NCBI RefSeq assembly: GCF_900475275.1
Contig: NZ_LS483364.1
Span: 992,001-1,056,000, forward strand
Reading direction: 5' to 3'
Origin: Streptococcus sanguinis
GTDB lineage: Bacteria; Bacillota; Bacilli; Lactobacillales; Streptococcaceae
DNA: 64,000 bases
Shown here: positions 35,220 through 43,932 of the stretch, piece after piece
Layout of the letters: each line of letters starts with the position of its first letter
How positions within the stretch are numbered: the first letter of the stretch is position 1
Translations under genes and position numbers: made by a program
Notes under the pieces: generated by a model
Told to the model about the DNA's origin: nothing
The model's database searches: none
Seen by the model: the letters and a program-made list of their open reading frames with translations, nothing else

Positions 35220-36053
35220 ATGATGCATCAATTCAATCGAACCATGGAATATCTGGAAAGCAAGTTGGACGCAGAAGTGGACTTGCAACAATTTCAGCAG
35301 CTATCGGGCTATTCTTATGCTCTCTTTAGCAGGCTCTTTTCCATCCTAGCAGATATGACTTTAGCGGAATATCTACGCAATCTCAGGCTGTCAGAAGCAG
35401 TGACAGACTTGCGGGAAAGCTCTGAGAAAGTCATTGATATAGCACTGAAATACGGCTATGAGTCTGCGGATGCCTTTAGCGCAGCCTTCAAGAAATTCCA
35501 TGGTGCGACTCCCTCAGAAGTTCGAAATGGAAGACCTTATCGCGTCTTTCCTAGACTTCAATTATCCTTAAAGATTACAGGAGGAAAGAACATGGATATC
35601 AAGATTCAAAAGAAACCTGCTTTTACTGTGGCAGGCGTCCTATTGAAAGCTATTGACAATAGCCAGTGCCCATCCGCTTGGGAGCAGCTCTATGCAAATC
35701 ACAGCTTTGAAAGCCTAGAGAGTCTGGGCAGTGGCCAATCCTTTGGCGTCTGCTCGGATGTCAAAGAAGGCGAAATCATCAACTATATGGCCGCTTATGA
35801 TGTGAAGGATAAAGCTAAAGCAGAAGAACTAGGTCTGTCAATCAAAGAAATCGCAGAAGCTGAATATGCCATCGTACCAGTCAAGGGGGCTATACCAGCC
35901 AGCATCCACCATGCTTGGAAATATGTCTTGGAAGTCTTTTTTCCAGAAACTGGCTATCGCCACTCAGGAGCACCAGATTTTGAAGTTTACACCGAGGGTG
36001 ATATGTACTCCCCAGACTATCAAATGGAACTCTGGATACCTGTGGTGAAATAA
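35220..36053 (+). CDS. AraC-type regulator with GyrI-like effector domain
   Basis: About 277 residues. The N-terminal double helix-turn-helix (MEYLESKLDAEVDLQQF...YALFSRLFSILADMTLAEYLR...KVIDIALKYGYESADAFSAAFKKFHGATPSEVR) is of AraC/XylS type. The C-terminal 150 residues form a GyrI/SOUL-like effector-binding domain ending DYQMELWIPVVK. Such regulators sense amphipathic compounds. Start ATG 35220 follows gaggtgaaaaaga. Its 3' end is partly duplicated at 37096-37134. Confidence 0.88.
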   Translation: MMHQFNRTMEYLESKLDAEVDLQQFQQLSGYSYALFSRLFSILADMTLAEYLRNLRLSEAVTDLRESSEKVIDIALKYGYESADAFSAAFKKFHGATPSEVRNGRPYRVFPRLQLSLKITGGKNMDIKIQKKPAFTVAGVLLKAIDNSQCPSAWEQLYANHSFESLESLGSGQSFGVCSDVKEGEIINYMAAYDVKDKAKAEELGLSIKEIAEAEYAIVPVKGAIPASIHHAWKYVLEVFFPETGYRHSGAPDFEVYTEGDMYSPDYQMELWIPVVK

Positions 36054-36106
36054 AATGGTGATTGCAAGTCATTTTTTAGGCGATGATTACAGAGGAGGAT
36101 GATGCT

Positions 36107-37033
36107 ATGCAGATGTATTTTGGGGACGTTTCTCTTTGCTATACATATTCACTTGCGATGGCGCTGCATTCGTATGGTTATGATGTTCGCCCTGAGTTTT
36201 TGGAAGCCATTATGGTAATGGGAAATGGCGCTAGTATTATAAAGGAAGATGAAAAACACCCCTTAGTCTTCTTTGATAATGGGATGCCAGACAGTTCTAT
36301 CAGCCATTCTTTAAACATTCTGGGTTTTACATATGATGAATACTATATAAAGGATTCAAATGCGGTGAATCATATCTCTATCAGAGAGATCTTAAGTAAG
36401 TTCTTGCTCGGCGGACCAGTTGTTCTTGGGCCTTTGGACATGGGGTATCTGACTTATAATCCCAATCATATTCATTTGTATGGGGTGGACCATTTTGTTT
36501 CGGTTTATGATCTAGATGATGAGTTTATCTATTTCCATGATCCAGCAGGCTTTGCTTGTATGAAAATGACTTTCTCAGAATTTTCGAAAGCCTGGGAAGC
36601 TAAAAATATCGACTATAAAAGAGGTTCTTTCTCCATGTGGGGAAACTTTAAAAAAATCAAATCTCCTACTTCCAAAGAAGTTTACCAGAAAACATCTATA
36701 CTGATGAAGCAACGATATGAGCACGGCGAGGAGAATGTGATAGCAAGATATGCTAAGTCAGTAGCGGAGAATGGCTTGAATGAAGAACAAAAACATCTTC
36801 ATCAATACTTTAGTTTCAAATTAGCTTCTATCAGAAATCTATACATGAGCAACTTCTTAAAAGACCACGATACGGTCAGATCTGAACTAAAAGAAAATTT
36901 AGCAAAATTGTTTGGCCAAGCTCATCTATTTTGTATCAAGGAAGATTATCAAAAACTGTCAGAAGTCTTGTTTGATATTGCAGCGCTAGATAATAAATTT
37001 AGAGATTTGTGTATTAACTATAAAGAAGAGTAG
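36107..37033 (+). CDS. BtrH/C39-like papain-fold protein
   Basis: About 308 residues. The N-terminal half has a Cys in VSLCYTYSLAMALHSYGYD, a GVDHFVSVYDLDDEFIYFHDPAG segment and GPVVLGPL, the pattern of papain-fold BtrH/C39-like domains (Cys...His...Asp). BtrH is an acyltransferase in butirosin synthesis, but these domains are widespread and the substrate here is unknown. The C-terminal third is helical. ATG 36107 follows gaggagg. It is AT-rich and lies between the AraC gene and a scar of that gene's 3' end, which suggests insertion. Confidence 0.5.
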   Translation: MQMYFGDVSLCYTYSLAMALHSYGYDVRPEFLEAIMVMGNGASIIKEDEKHPLVFFDNGMPDSSISHSLNILGFTYDEYYIKDSNAVNHISIREILSKFLLGGPVVLGPLDMGYLTYNPNHIHLYGVDHFVSVYDLDDEFIYFHDPAGFACMKMTFSEFSKAWEAKNIDYKRGSFSMWGNFKKIKSPTSKEVYQKTSILMKQRYEHGEENVIARYAKSVAENGLNEEQKHLHQYFSFKLASIRNLYMSNFLKDHDTVRSELKENLAKLFGQAHLFCIKEDYQKLSEVLFDIAALDNKFRDLCINYKEE

Positions 37034-37038
37034 AAGAA

Positions 37039-37134
37039 GTGAGAAAAACGAAGATGCTGTTTGGTAATGCAGCAGGATCGAAAGAAGGGATAGCAGACTA
37101 TCAGATGTACCTCTGGATACCAGTGGATAAATAG
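37039..37134 (+). pseudogene. remnant of a GyrI-like/AraC gene 3' end
   Basis: The frame ending at TAG 37132-37134 reads ADYQMYLWIPVDK, almost the same as the last residues SPDYQMELWIPVVK of the AraC/GyrI gene at 35220-36053, and the DNA is similarly close from about 37096. Upstream of that the similarity fades. It looks like the 3' scar of a duplicated or interrupted copy left downstream of the BtrH-like gene. Confidence 0.65.
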
Positions 37135-37141
37135 ATTAGAA

Positions 37142-37173
37142 ATCAGCCGTTTATTTTTGAGCGGCTGGTTTTT
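37142..37173 (+). terminator. intrinsic terminator
   Basis: ATCAGCCG / CGGCTGGT stem followed by T's, insulating the region from the HAD gene. Confidence 0.75.
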
Positions 37174-37223
37174 GTAGCTTGTGGTATAATGAAGCTACTA
37201 CAGTTACAGAAAGGATTTCGATT

Positions 37224-37913
37224 TTGTCATACAAATTTCTACTTTTCGACCTTGACCATACGTTGCTGGATTTTGATACGGCAGAAGACATCGCCTTGAC
37301 TCATTTTTTAGAGGAGCAGGGCGTGACGGAGATTCAAACCTACAAAGATTATTATATTCCCATGAACAAGGCGCTTTGGCGGGAACTGGAGCAGGGTAAA
37401 ATTACCAAGCCGGAGCTGGTCAACACTCGCTTCTCTCGTCTTTTTGCCCATTTTGGCATTGAGAAGGATGGCGCCGAGTTAGCCTTCCTTTATCAGCAGC
37501 ATATTGCTCAGCAAGGTCAGACTTACACTGGTGCTAGCGAGCTTTTGGACAGTCTGACAGAGGCTGACTATGAGATTTACGGAGCGACCAATGGCATCAC
37601 GGCTATTCAGACTGGCCGCATGGCCCATTCCGACATTTCTCCTTATTTTAATCATATTTTTATTTCGGAAAAGATGGGGACTCAGAAGCCCGAAGCTTTA
37701 TTTTATGAAAAAATAGCAGAGCAGATTACAGATTTTGACCTGTCTCAGACTTTGATGATTGGAGACTCCTTGACAGCAGATATTGCTGGCGCTAATAATG
37801 CTGGATTGGACTCTATCTGGTACAATTCCAAGCAGCTAGAAAATGAAAGTCTTTTTCAACCGACCTATATCGCTTATTCTTATGACGACATTATCAGACT
37901 ATTGGTTCCATAA
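37224..37913 (+). CDS. yjjG: YjjG-type noncanonical pyrimidine nucleotidase
   Basis: The HAD phosphatase (about 229 residues) has LLFDLDHTLLDFD (motif I), GATNGI (motif II), KMGTQKPEALFY (motif III) and MIGDSLTADIAGA (motif IV), matching the YjjG subfamily. Members dephosphorylate noncanonical pyrimidine monophosphates and prevent their incorporation into DNA. Start is TTG 37224, preceded by agaaagga. Confidence 0.85.
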   Translation: MSYKFLLFDLDHTLLDFDTAEDIALTHFLEEQGVTEIQTYKDYYIPMNKALWRELEQGKITKPELVNTRFSRLFAHFGIEKDGAELAFLYQQHIAQQGQTYTGASELLDSLTEADYEIYGATNGITAIQTGRMAHSDISPYFNHIFISEKMGTQKPEALFYEKIAEQITDFDLSQTLMIGDSLTADIAGANNAGLDSIWYNSKQLENESLFQPTYIAYSYDDIIRLLVP

Positions 37914-37924
37914 GGAGACTGCAA

Positions 37925-38752
37925 ATGAAAAAAATCCTTGCCTTGTTTTCTATTCTTGCCAGTTTGTTGCTACTGACAGCCTGTTATGCTAAGAAAGAAG
38001 AAGTCGACGAAAGCATACGAACAACGAAGGCTCTTTTTAAAAAGCTCCCTTTTCAGCCCGTCAAGGTTAGTTCTGATGGCAGTTATCATTACGAGGGAGG
38101 CGGTGCGACAATTGATTTGTATTTCACCGAGGAAGATATCCAAAAGTACTCTATTCTAAAATACCACCCAGATCGAAAAGGCAGTAAAATCGAATTTTAT
38201 GAGATATTTTATGGAGAGCGAACAGCAGATCAGCTGCTGGATTGTTTGGTAGACCAAGAAATAACTAGCTTAATTGATGAGATTGAGGGCGAAATGGAAG
38301 ATGATATGACTGCTGTATACCAGCAAAAATCAGGATTTGACAGAGCTCTATTTCAGACTATAAGCGTTTCGTCCTCTAAAAAGGTTGATGATTCAGAAAG
38401 CCTAAATAAATATCTCATGCTATATAGTAAGTTTTTAGTCGAATTCAGGAAGAATCCAGAAAATCATGATAAGCTAAAAGAGATTGTCCAAAAAATGGAT
38501 AAAGCTGGTCTTTTAAAATGGTCTTTCGAATTTCATTCAGACCAAGTACTGGATGAGAAAAATATATCAGAAGACGAGGTAAAAAGCAGGTCCTATAATA
38601 GTCGGAGTGGAGGCACAGAGTATTATGCACCTGAGACCATTAATAAGTATATGGATTTAGGCGCTTTTCCTAAAGACGCTTCAGTCAAATTGTATTTTAA
38701 AAAATATGAAAATTTGTCTGAACAGATTATTTTAAATAACGAGAAAGACTAA
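37925..38752 (+). CDS. lipoprotein, function unknown
   Basis: A 275-residue protein with lipobox LTAC (Cys about 20). The mature part is rich in charged and aromatic residues, with no family I can name. It starts 11 bases after the yjjG stop with aaggag and is probably co-transcribed. It is unrelated to the two lipoproteins near pnuC. Confidence 0.7.
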   Translation: MKKILALFSILASLLLLTACYAKKEEVDESIRTTKALFKKLPFQPVKVSSDGSYHYEGGGATIDLYFTEEDIQKYSILKYHPDRKGSKIEFYEIFYGERTADQLLDCLVDQEITSLIDEIEGEMEDDMTAVYQQKSGFDRALFQTISVSSSKKVDDSESLNKYLMLYSKFLVEFRKNPENHDKLKEIVQKMDKAGLLKWSFEFHSDQVLDEKNISEDEVKSRSYNSRSGGTEYYAPETINKYMDLGAFPKDASVKLYFKKYENLSEQIILNNEKD

Positions 38753-38770
38753 TCTAAAAAATTTTTAACT

Positions 38771-38814
38771 CTGTCAAGAAAAAAACTTGACAGCTATTTT
38801 TAATCTGCTATAAT
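38771..38814 (+). promoter_or_regulatory. rpsP promoter with overlapping inverted repeat
   Basis: TTGACA (38787-38792), 16-base spacer and consensus TATAAT (38809-38814). CTGTCAAG (38771-38778) and CTTGACAG (38786-38793) form a perfect 8-bp inverted repeat around seven A's. Its right arm is the -35. It may be a terminator for the preceding lipoprotein gene or an operator. Confidence 0.7.
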
Positions 38815-38880
38815 AGAACATGTGCTTAATAGCTCTGCTATTTCACCAAAAGAAAAAAATAAAGAAAAGAGACCTTAATA

Positions 38881-39153
38881 ATGGCAGTAAAAATCCGTTT
38901 GACTCGTATGGGTTCTAAGAAAAAACCTTTCTACCGTATCAATGTTGCAGATTCACGTTCACCTCGTGACGGACGTTTCATCGAAACAGTTGGTACTTAC
39001 AACCCACTTGTAGCTGAAAACCAAGTGACTTTGAAGGAAGACCGTATCCTTGAGTGGTTGGGTAATGGTGCGCAACCTTCTGATACTGTACGCAACATCC
39101 TTTCAAAAGAAGGCGTATTGAAGAAATTCCACGATTCAAAATACTCTAAATAA
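38881..39153 (+). CDS. rpsP: 30S ribosomal protein S16
   Basis: The 90-residue protein starts [19 protein letters not shown] and contains [12 protein letters not shown](T)VGTYNP, the S16 signature. It is full length and highly expressed, with a consensus promoter. It is followed by khpA, the usual neighbour. Confidence 0.97.
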   Translation: MAVKIRLTRMGSKKKPFYRINVADSRSPRDGRFIETVGTYNPLVAENQVTLKEDRILEWLGNGAQPSDTVRNILSKEGVLKKFHDSKYSK

Positions 39154-39172
39154 TAGAAGCGTAGGTTGACAT

Positions 39173-39412
39173 ATGGACACGATTGAAAATCTAATTATTG
39201 CGATAGTGAAACCTTTGATTTCACAGCCAGATGCCTTAACTATCAAGATTGAGGATACACCTGAATTTTTAGAATATCACCTGGATCTTGATCAGAGTGA
39301 TGTTGGACGTGTAATCGGTCGTAAAGGTCGTACTATCTCCGCTATAAGGACGATTGTTTACTCTGTCCCAACCGAGTACAAAAAGGTTCGCATCGTCATT
39401 GATGAGAAATAA
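39173..39412 (+). CDS. khpA: KH-domain RNA-binding protein KhpA
   Basis: The 79-residue single KH domain has [18 protein letters not shown], the nucleic-acid-binding GxxG loop. KhpA forms a heterodimer with KhpB/EloR and affects cell elongation in pneumococcus. It follows rpsP by 20 bases. Confidence 0.93.
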   Translation: MDTIENLIIAIVKPLISQPDALTIKIEDTPEFLEYHLDLDQSDVGRVIGRKGRTISAIRTIVYSVPTEYKKVRIVIDEK

Positions 39413-39417
39413 GAAGC

Positions 39418-39443
39418 AGCGGGGCTATGTGTCCCGCTTTTTC
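39418..39443 (+). terminator. intrinsic terminator of rpsP-khpA
   Basis: GCGGG / CCCGC stem with a nine-base loop and a T run. The following 140 bases up to the next gene include GTTC / GAAC around gagcttcgcga, with no assigned function. Confidence 0.75.
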
Positions 39444-39587
39444 TATGGCCCTTAATGAAACAAGCCTTTAGGCGTAGTTGAATTTAGGGGCATTGATGCA
39501 GTTCGAGCTTCGCGAGAACTAGTACTTCATTTAAGATAAAAACGAAATGCAGGGGCGAGTTTAGAGAAATTCGAAACTGGAGGACAT

Positions 39588-40139
39588 ATGAAGTCAGAAG
39601 ATTATGCTTGGAACACTCATGAGCGCAAGTGTTATGAGAATGATCAAGTGATTTTACCGAGCCCTTATAAGCTAAAAATTCTGGATGATAGTGAGAAGAG
39701 ATTGGAATTGGAGCTTGTTTTGGAGGAACTTCCTCAGGGGCAACTGGCTCGATGGGCTATGAAAATGGCGTCAAGCTTTATAGCTCTGATTGATGCGGAA
39801 GATGAGTCTGAAAAGCAGAAGATTTTGACTCAGGTAAGAGAGGTTTTTCAGGCTCGACTTGATGGGAGGGCATCTGCCTATGAACTAAGGCAGGCTGGTT
39901 TCTTGGCTAACAAACTGTCGCAGCAAGCCCAATCACAAGTCAGCAAGTATGCCGCGCGTGTCTTTGCTCAAGCGGTTGCAACAGCCCACATGCGAGGTCA
40001 TGCTATTGTCGCAGCGGATTATGCCATCAAAGTCAGAAACTTGCAGAGTCCAGATGATTTGCAGCGGGCTGTCAAGGAAAGAGAAGGGCAGATAGAGTTA
40101 GCCTCTGCTTTTATTAGATCAGGAAAGGAAACTTTATGA
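39588..40139 (+). CDS. Imm-5-like putative immunity protein in the ktr operon
   Basis: The 183-residue helical protein has a C-terminal segment SKYAARVFAQAVATAHMRGHAIVAADYAIKV that resembles the conserved AARAAGHAVATAHV-type motif of Imm-5-like proteins. Its stop overlaps the ktrB start (ATGA), so the two are translationally coupled. Its role in potassium uptake is unknown; it may be a partner of KtrAB and not an immunity protein. Confidence 0.55.
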   Translation: MKSEDYAWNTHERKCYENDQVILPSPYKLKILDDSEKRLELELVLEELPQGQLARWAMKMASSFIALIDAEDESEKQKILTQVREVFQARLDGRASAYELRQAGFLANKLSQQAQSQVSKYAARVFAQAVATAHMRGHAIVAADYAIKVRNLQSPDDLQRAVKEREGQIELASAFIRSGKETL

Positions 40140-41485
40140 AGCATTTATTTTCACGCTTGTCACCAGCGCAAAAGATTATCTTGTCTTTTCTTCTGGTGAT
40201 ATTCTGTGGCTCCTTGCTACTCAGTCTGCCTTGGGTGCAGACGGCAAGTTCCCAAGCGAGCTATCTGGATCATCTTTTTACAGCTGTCTCGATGGTCTGT
40301 GTGACAGGGCTTTTTACTCAATCGGTTGTGGATACATACAATGTCTGGGGACAGCTCCTTTGTATGTTGCTGATTCAGATTGGTGGTTTGGGAATCCTGA
40401 CTTTTATCGGATTTTTCACCATGGAAAGTCGGAAAAAGCTCAGCCTCAAGGATCGCCGTATTCTGCGGGATAGTTTTAGTTATGGTCACAATCGTACCTT
40501 AGGTCAATTTGTCCGTTCGATTTTTATCACGACTTTTGCTATCGAAGGACTGGGTGCGCTCCTTCTCATGATTCGCTTCATTCCCAAGTTTGGTATGAGA
40601 AAAGGGATTTTTAATTCTATCTTTTTAGCCGTTTCTGCATTTTGTAATGCGGGCTTTGATAATTTTGGTAATGATAGCCTACTGGGCTTTCAGACAGATG
40701 TTTTGGTTAATATCACCTTGGCTCTCCTCATCATCACTGGGGGACTGGGCTTTATGGTCTGGTTTGACTTGGCGACTAAATTGGGAGGAAAACAGAAGGA
40801 GCTTCACTTTCATACCAAGGTAGTCTTGCTGCTGACTGCTGGTCTCCTCGTTTTTGGGACGGTAACGAGTCTCTGGACGGAGTATAATAATCCTGGAACG
40901 ATTGGCAATCTTTCCTTTGGCGATAAGCTACTGGTCAGCTTTTTCCAGACAGTCAGCATGAGGACGGCTGGCTTTGCTTCCATAGATTATACGGCTGCTC
41001 GTCCAGTAACCCTGTTTATCTATCTGCTCCAGATGTTTTTAGGAGGAGCTCCGGGTGGTACAGCAGGTGGTCTGAAAATTACAACCTTCTTAGTTCTTTT
41101 GCTTTTCGCTCGTAAGGAGATTTTGGGCTTGCCACATACCAATCTTGGTCGGAGAACGCTGGCTCCTCAGCTAGTGCAGAAGGCTTTTGGTGTGACAGTG
41201 ATTTTTCAGCTGACATTTCTGTTTGGCCTTTTGGCTCTTGGGCTAGTGACCGATAGTAGTCATCGCTTTATTTACCTGATATTTGAGACCGTGTCGGCAC
41301 TGGCTACAGTTGGTGTGACAGCCAATATCACTACCAGCCTCAATACAGCTGGTATGGTTGTGATTATGTTGCTGATGTTTATTGGACGGGTGGGGCCGCT
41401 GACTCTTATGGTCAGTCTTAACCATTATCAACCGAAGAAGGCGACTACCTTGCACTACAGCAAGGCGGACATTATGATTGGATAG
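40136..41485 (+). CDS. ktrB: KtrB/TrkH-family potassium channel subunit
   Basis: The 449-residue protein has the four membrane-pore-membrane repeats of TrkH/KtrB, with selectivity-filter-like segments (VSMVCVTGLF, VSAFCNAGFDNFG, VSMRTAGFASIDY, VSALATVGVTANIT). It conducts K+ across the cytoplasmic membrane under control of the cytosolic KtrA ring. It is coupled to the upstream 183-residue gene and followed by ktrA. Confidence 0.95.
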   Translation: MKHLFSRLSPAQKIILSFLLVIFCGSLLLSLPWVQTASSQASYLDHLFTAVSMVCVTGLFTQSVVDTYNVWGQLLCMLLIQIGGLGILTFIGFFTMESRKKLSLKDRRILRDSFSYGHNRTLGQFVRSIFITTFAIEGLGALLLMIRFIPKFGMRKGIFNSIFLAVSAFCNAGFDNFGNDSLLGFQTDVLVNITLALLIITGGLGFMVWFDLATKLGGKQKELHFHTKVVLLLTAGLLVFGTVTSLWTEYNNPGTIGNLSFGDKLLVSFFQTVSMRTAGFASIDYTAARPVTLFIYLLQMFLGGAPGGTAGGLKITTFLVLLLFARKEILGLPHTNLGRRTLAPQLVQKAFGVTVIFQLTFLFGLLALGLVTDSSHRFIYLIFETVSALATVGVTANITTSLNTAGMVVIMLLMFIGRVGPLTLMVSLNHYQPKKATTLHYSKADIMIG

Positions 41486-41495
41486 GAGAAAAGAA

Positions 41496-42161
41496 ATGGC
41501 AAATCAAACAGTTGGAATCCTTGGCTTGGGGATTTTTGGACAGAGTATCATTGAGGCCTTGATTTCTCAGGATGTAGAAATCATTGCAATTGATAATCAC
41601 GAAGAGACAATCAATCAGTATGAAGACATGATTGCCGTCGGTGTGATCGGGGACATTACTGATATGGAGCTTTTGGAGGCCGCAGATGTCGGTTCCTGTG
41701 ATACGGTCGTCGTGGCGACGGGAGAAAGTCTGGAATCCAGCGTCCTAGCGGTCATGCACTGCAAGGCATTGGGCGTAAAAAATGTCATTGCCAAGGTCAA
41801 GGATGAAGTGACCCAGCAGGTGTTGGAAAAGGTGGGAGCTGATTTGGTTATCCTGCCTGAAGTGGAGGCTGGTATTTCATTGGCTAAGACCATTCTCTTT
41901 AACCATTCGATTGAGGTCTTCCAGCTGGATGACGATGTAGTGGTGGCTGAGTTTGAGCTGCCTGCTAGCTGGGTCGGGAAAACGGTCCGTGAAGTAGATG
42001 CTCGTAGGTTGTATCATCTTAATATTATCGGCTATCGTCTGACAAAAAATCAGCCTTTGGAAAGCCAGTTTACTCCAGACTTTGTCTGGCTAGCAGGAGT
42101 CAGCATTATGGCTGTGACTGATAACCAGCATTTGGACGATTTACGTGAAATAGTGAAGTAG
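41496..42161 (+). CDS. ktrA: KtrA/TrkA-family RCK regulatory subunit
   Basis: The 221-residue RCK protein has GLGIFGQSIIEAL (Rossmann NAD/ATP-binding) and a C-terminal TrkA_C domain (VFQLDDDVVVAEFELPASWVGKTVREVDARRLYHLNIIGYRL), a site where c-di-AMP binds in other Gram-positives. ATG 41496 follows taggag; an upstream in-frame start at 41478 overlaps ktrB and is less likely. Confidence 0.94.
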   Translation: MANQTVGILGLGIFGQSIIEALISQDVEIIAIDNHEETINQYEDMIAVGVIGDITDMELLEAADVGSCDTVVVATGESLESSVLAVMHCKALGVKNVIAKVKDEVTQQVLEKVGADLVILPEVEAGISLAKTILFNHSIEVFQLDDDVVVAEFELPASWVGKTVREVDARRLYHLNIIGYRLTKNQPLESQFTPDFVWLAGVSIMAVTDNQHLDDLREIVK

Positions 42162-42251
42162 TAGCTAGGATAGGTCCTCTTCGCTGGAAAGTCCTATTGG
42201 CACTTTCTAGTAATTCGGCACCTTACTATCATTTCAGAAAAATAAATACAT

Positions 42252-42276
42252 AAGAGCTCTTTCAGGGCTCTTTTTT
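42252..42276 (+). terminator. intrinsic terminator after ktrA
   Basis: AAGAGC / GCTCTT around a nine-base loop, followed by T's. Confidence 0.75.
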
Positions 42277-42326
42277 GAAACCAGTTGTAAAATTTGTTAT
42301 ACTATCACTAGAAAAGGAGTGATTTT

Positions 42327-42881
42327 ATGAGCTTAACCAGCCAGATCATTACAGCAGATTTTCCGGATTTGGATAAGGTAGAAGCCTTGAATAATGAAGC
42401 TTTCCCAGAAGAGGAAAGGATACCGCTCAGTGAATTTTTACGATATGAGGAACAGGAAGATGCTAATTTTTTCGCCTTTTATCATGAAAAGGAATTTGTT
42501 GGTTTTGCCTTTGCTATCTCCAACTCGCAAGCCTTTTATGTTAGTTTCTTTGCGATTATGCCTCACCTGCGCAGCCATGGCTATGGTGGTGAAATCATCG
42601 AAAAGCTGGTCAATTTTTATCAGCGAACCATGATTTTAGAAATCGAGCGTCTGGATGAGCCATGTGACAATCTTGCGCAGCGTCAGGCTCGCTGGGATTT
42701 CTATCACAGCAAAGGCTTCCGCTCAGCTAATGCCTTTCTGGAATATGAGGATCTTAGCTTTGAAATCCTTTATCGAGGGAATTCTTTTGACGAAGAAGCC
42801 TACCGAGACATTTTCCGCCGAATTCAGGAGGAGAATTATTTCGACTTTGAAATCAAACATAGACGTTTCAGCGATTATTAA
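42327..42881 (+). CDS. GNAT-family acetyltransferase
   Basis: The 184-residue protein has a GNAT core with the acetyl-CoA loop LRSHGYGGEIIEKLV (Q/RxxGxG/A type). The substrate is unknown. It is preceded by a good aaaggag site and followed, 75 bases on, by a TIGR02328 gene. Confidence 0.85.
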   Translation: MSLTSQIITADFPDLDKVEALNNEAFPEEERIPLSEFLRYEEQEDANFFAFYHEKEFVGFAFAISNSQAFYVSFFAIMPHLRSHGYGGEIIEKLVNFYQRTMILEIERLDEPCDNLAQRQARWDFYHSKGFRSANAFLEYEDLSFEILYRGNSFDEEAYRDIFRRIQEENYFDFEIKHRRFSDY

Positions 42882-42956
42882 AAGGAAATTCTCTGGAGCT
42901 CAATTGCGATTTTGAGCAATAAAAGATTGCTTTGTTTTTACTAAACGGAGGATAAA

Positions 42957-43319
42957 ATGAGACTCTGGCATCAAGCACTGATTCCCAAGCTTCCCCGTCC
43001 GCAACTACTTGGTCAGCATCGGGAATGCTACGCTCTTCGTGGCAATGGCTGGGGCAAGAAACATGCGACCGTTGACTATGTTTTTACGCACTCTCCTTAC
43101 TTGCTTTATCGCTACCATGAGCTGATTATGGAGGAGATGAGCAAGCGAGGTTATCGTGTGTCTCCAGAATGGCTGGAGCGGGACTATCGTGGCAAGACTT
43201 GTCCAGCTTATGTGCATCTGGAAGAAATGGCTGTGGCGAGCCCTATTTACTCCGAGCATGACGCAGCTTACTATGAGGAATGCCTGCAAAATCTCAAAGA
43301 AAAAGGCATTGACTTATAA
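42957..43319 (+). CDS. TIGR02328 family protein (Pyr_excise-like), copy 2
   Basis: The 120-residue protein starts [20 protein letters not shown] and has [18 protein letters not shown] and [20 protein letters not shown]. It is the close paralogue of the gene at 27792-28157, with the same length and ends. Function is inferred from the family only. It starts with ATG after ggagg. Confidence 0.75.
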   Translation: MRLWHQALIPKLPRPQLLGQHRECYALRGNGWGKKHATVDYVFTHSPYLLYRYHELIMEEMSKRGYRVSPEWLERDYRGKTCPAYVHLEEMAVASPIYSEHDAAYYEECLQNLKEKGIDL

Positions 43320-43413
43320 GCTTTTCCGCTGTCTGAGCCAGCTGCCTATCTTGAGAAAAAGCCAGCAAAATGATACAATAAAACGAATAGTAAAAAGATT
43401 AACTGGAGTAAAA

Positions 43414-43932
43414 ATGAATTATTTTAATGTTGGTAAAATCGTCAATACCCAAGGTTTGCAAGGGGAGATGCGGGTTTTGTCGGTGACAGATTTTGCGGAA
43501 GAGCGTTTTAAAAAAGGCAATAAACTGGTCCTTTTCGATAAGAAAGACCAGTTTGTTATGGATGTGGAGATTGCCAGCCACCGCAAGGCCAAGAACTTTG
43601 ATATTATCAAGTTCAAGGGCATGTACCATATCAATGACATCGAGAAATTTCGTGACTTTAGTCTGAAAGTAGCCGAAGAAGACTTGGCTGATTTGGAAGA
43701 TGGCGAATTTTACTACCATGAGATTATCGGCCTTGAAGTCTATGAAAATGATGTTCTGCTAGGTACGATTAAGGAGATTCTCCAGCCAGGAGCCAATGAT
43801 GTCTGGGTGGTCAAGCGTAAAGGTAAGCGCGATTTGCTTTTACCTTACATTCCGCCAGTTGTGCTGGGGATTGACATTGAGCAAGGTCGGGTTGATGTAG
43901 AGATACCGGAAGGACTGGACGATGAAAATTGA
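43414..43932 (+). CDS. rimM: ribosome maturation factor RimM
   Basis: The 172-residue protein has the start [22 protein letters not shown] and a PRC-barrel segment ([14 protein letters not shown]...[25 protein letters not shown]). It assists 30S head assembly around S19 and 16S helix 33. ATG 43414 follows ctggag; an in-frame extension upstream covers the previous gene and is not used. It overlaps trmD by 11 bases, the usual arrangement. Confidence 0.95.
   Translation: MNYFNVGKIVNTQGLQGEMRVLSVTDFAEERFKKGNKLVLFDKKDQFVMDVEIASHRKAKNFDIIKFKGMYHINDIEKFRDFSLKVAEEDLADLEDGEFYYHEIIGLEVYENDVLLGTIKEILQPGANDVWVVKRKGKRDLLLPYIPPVVLGIDIEQGRVDVEIPEGLDDEN

Noticed and set aside
43156..43413. N-terminally extended RimM
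   Set aside because: The upstream in-frame part overlaps the TIGR02328 gene; the conserved RimM start MNYFNVGKI with its ribosome site is at 43414.
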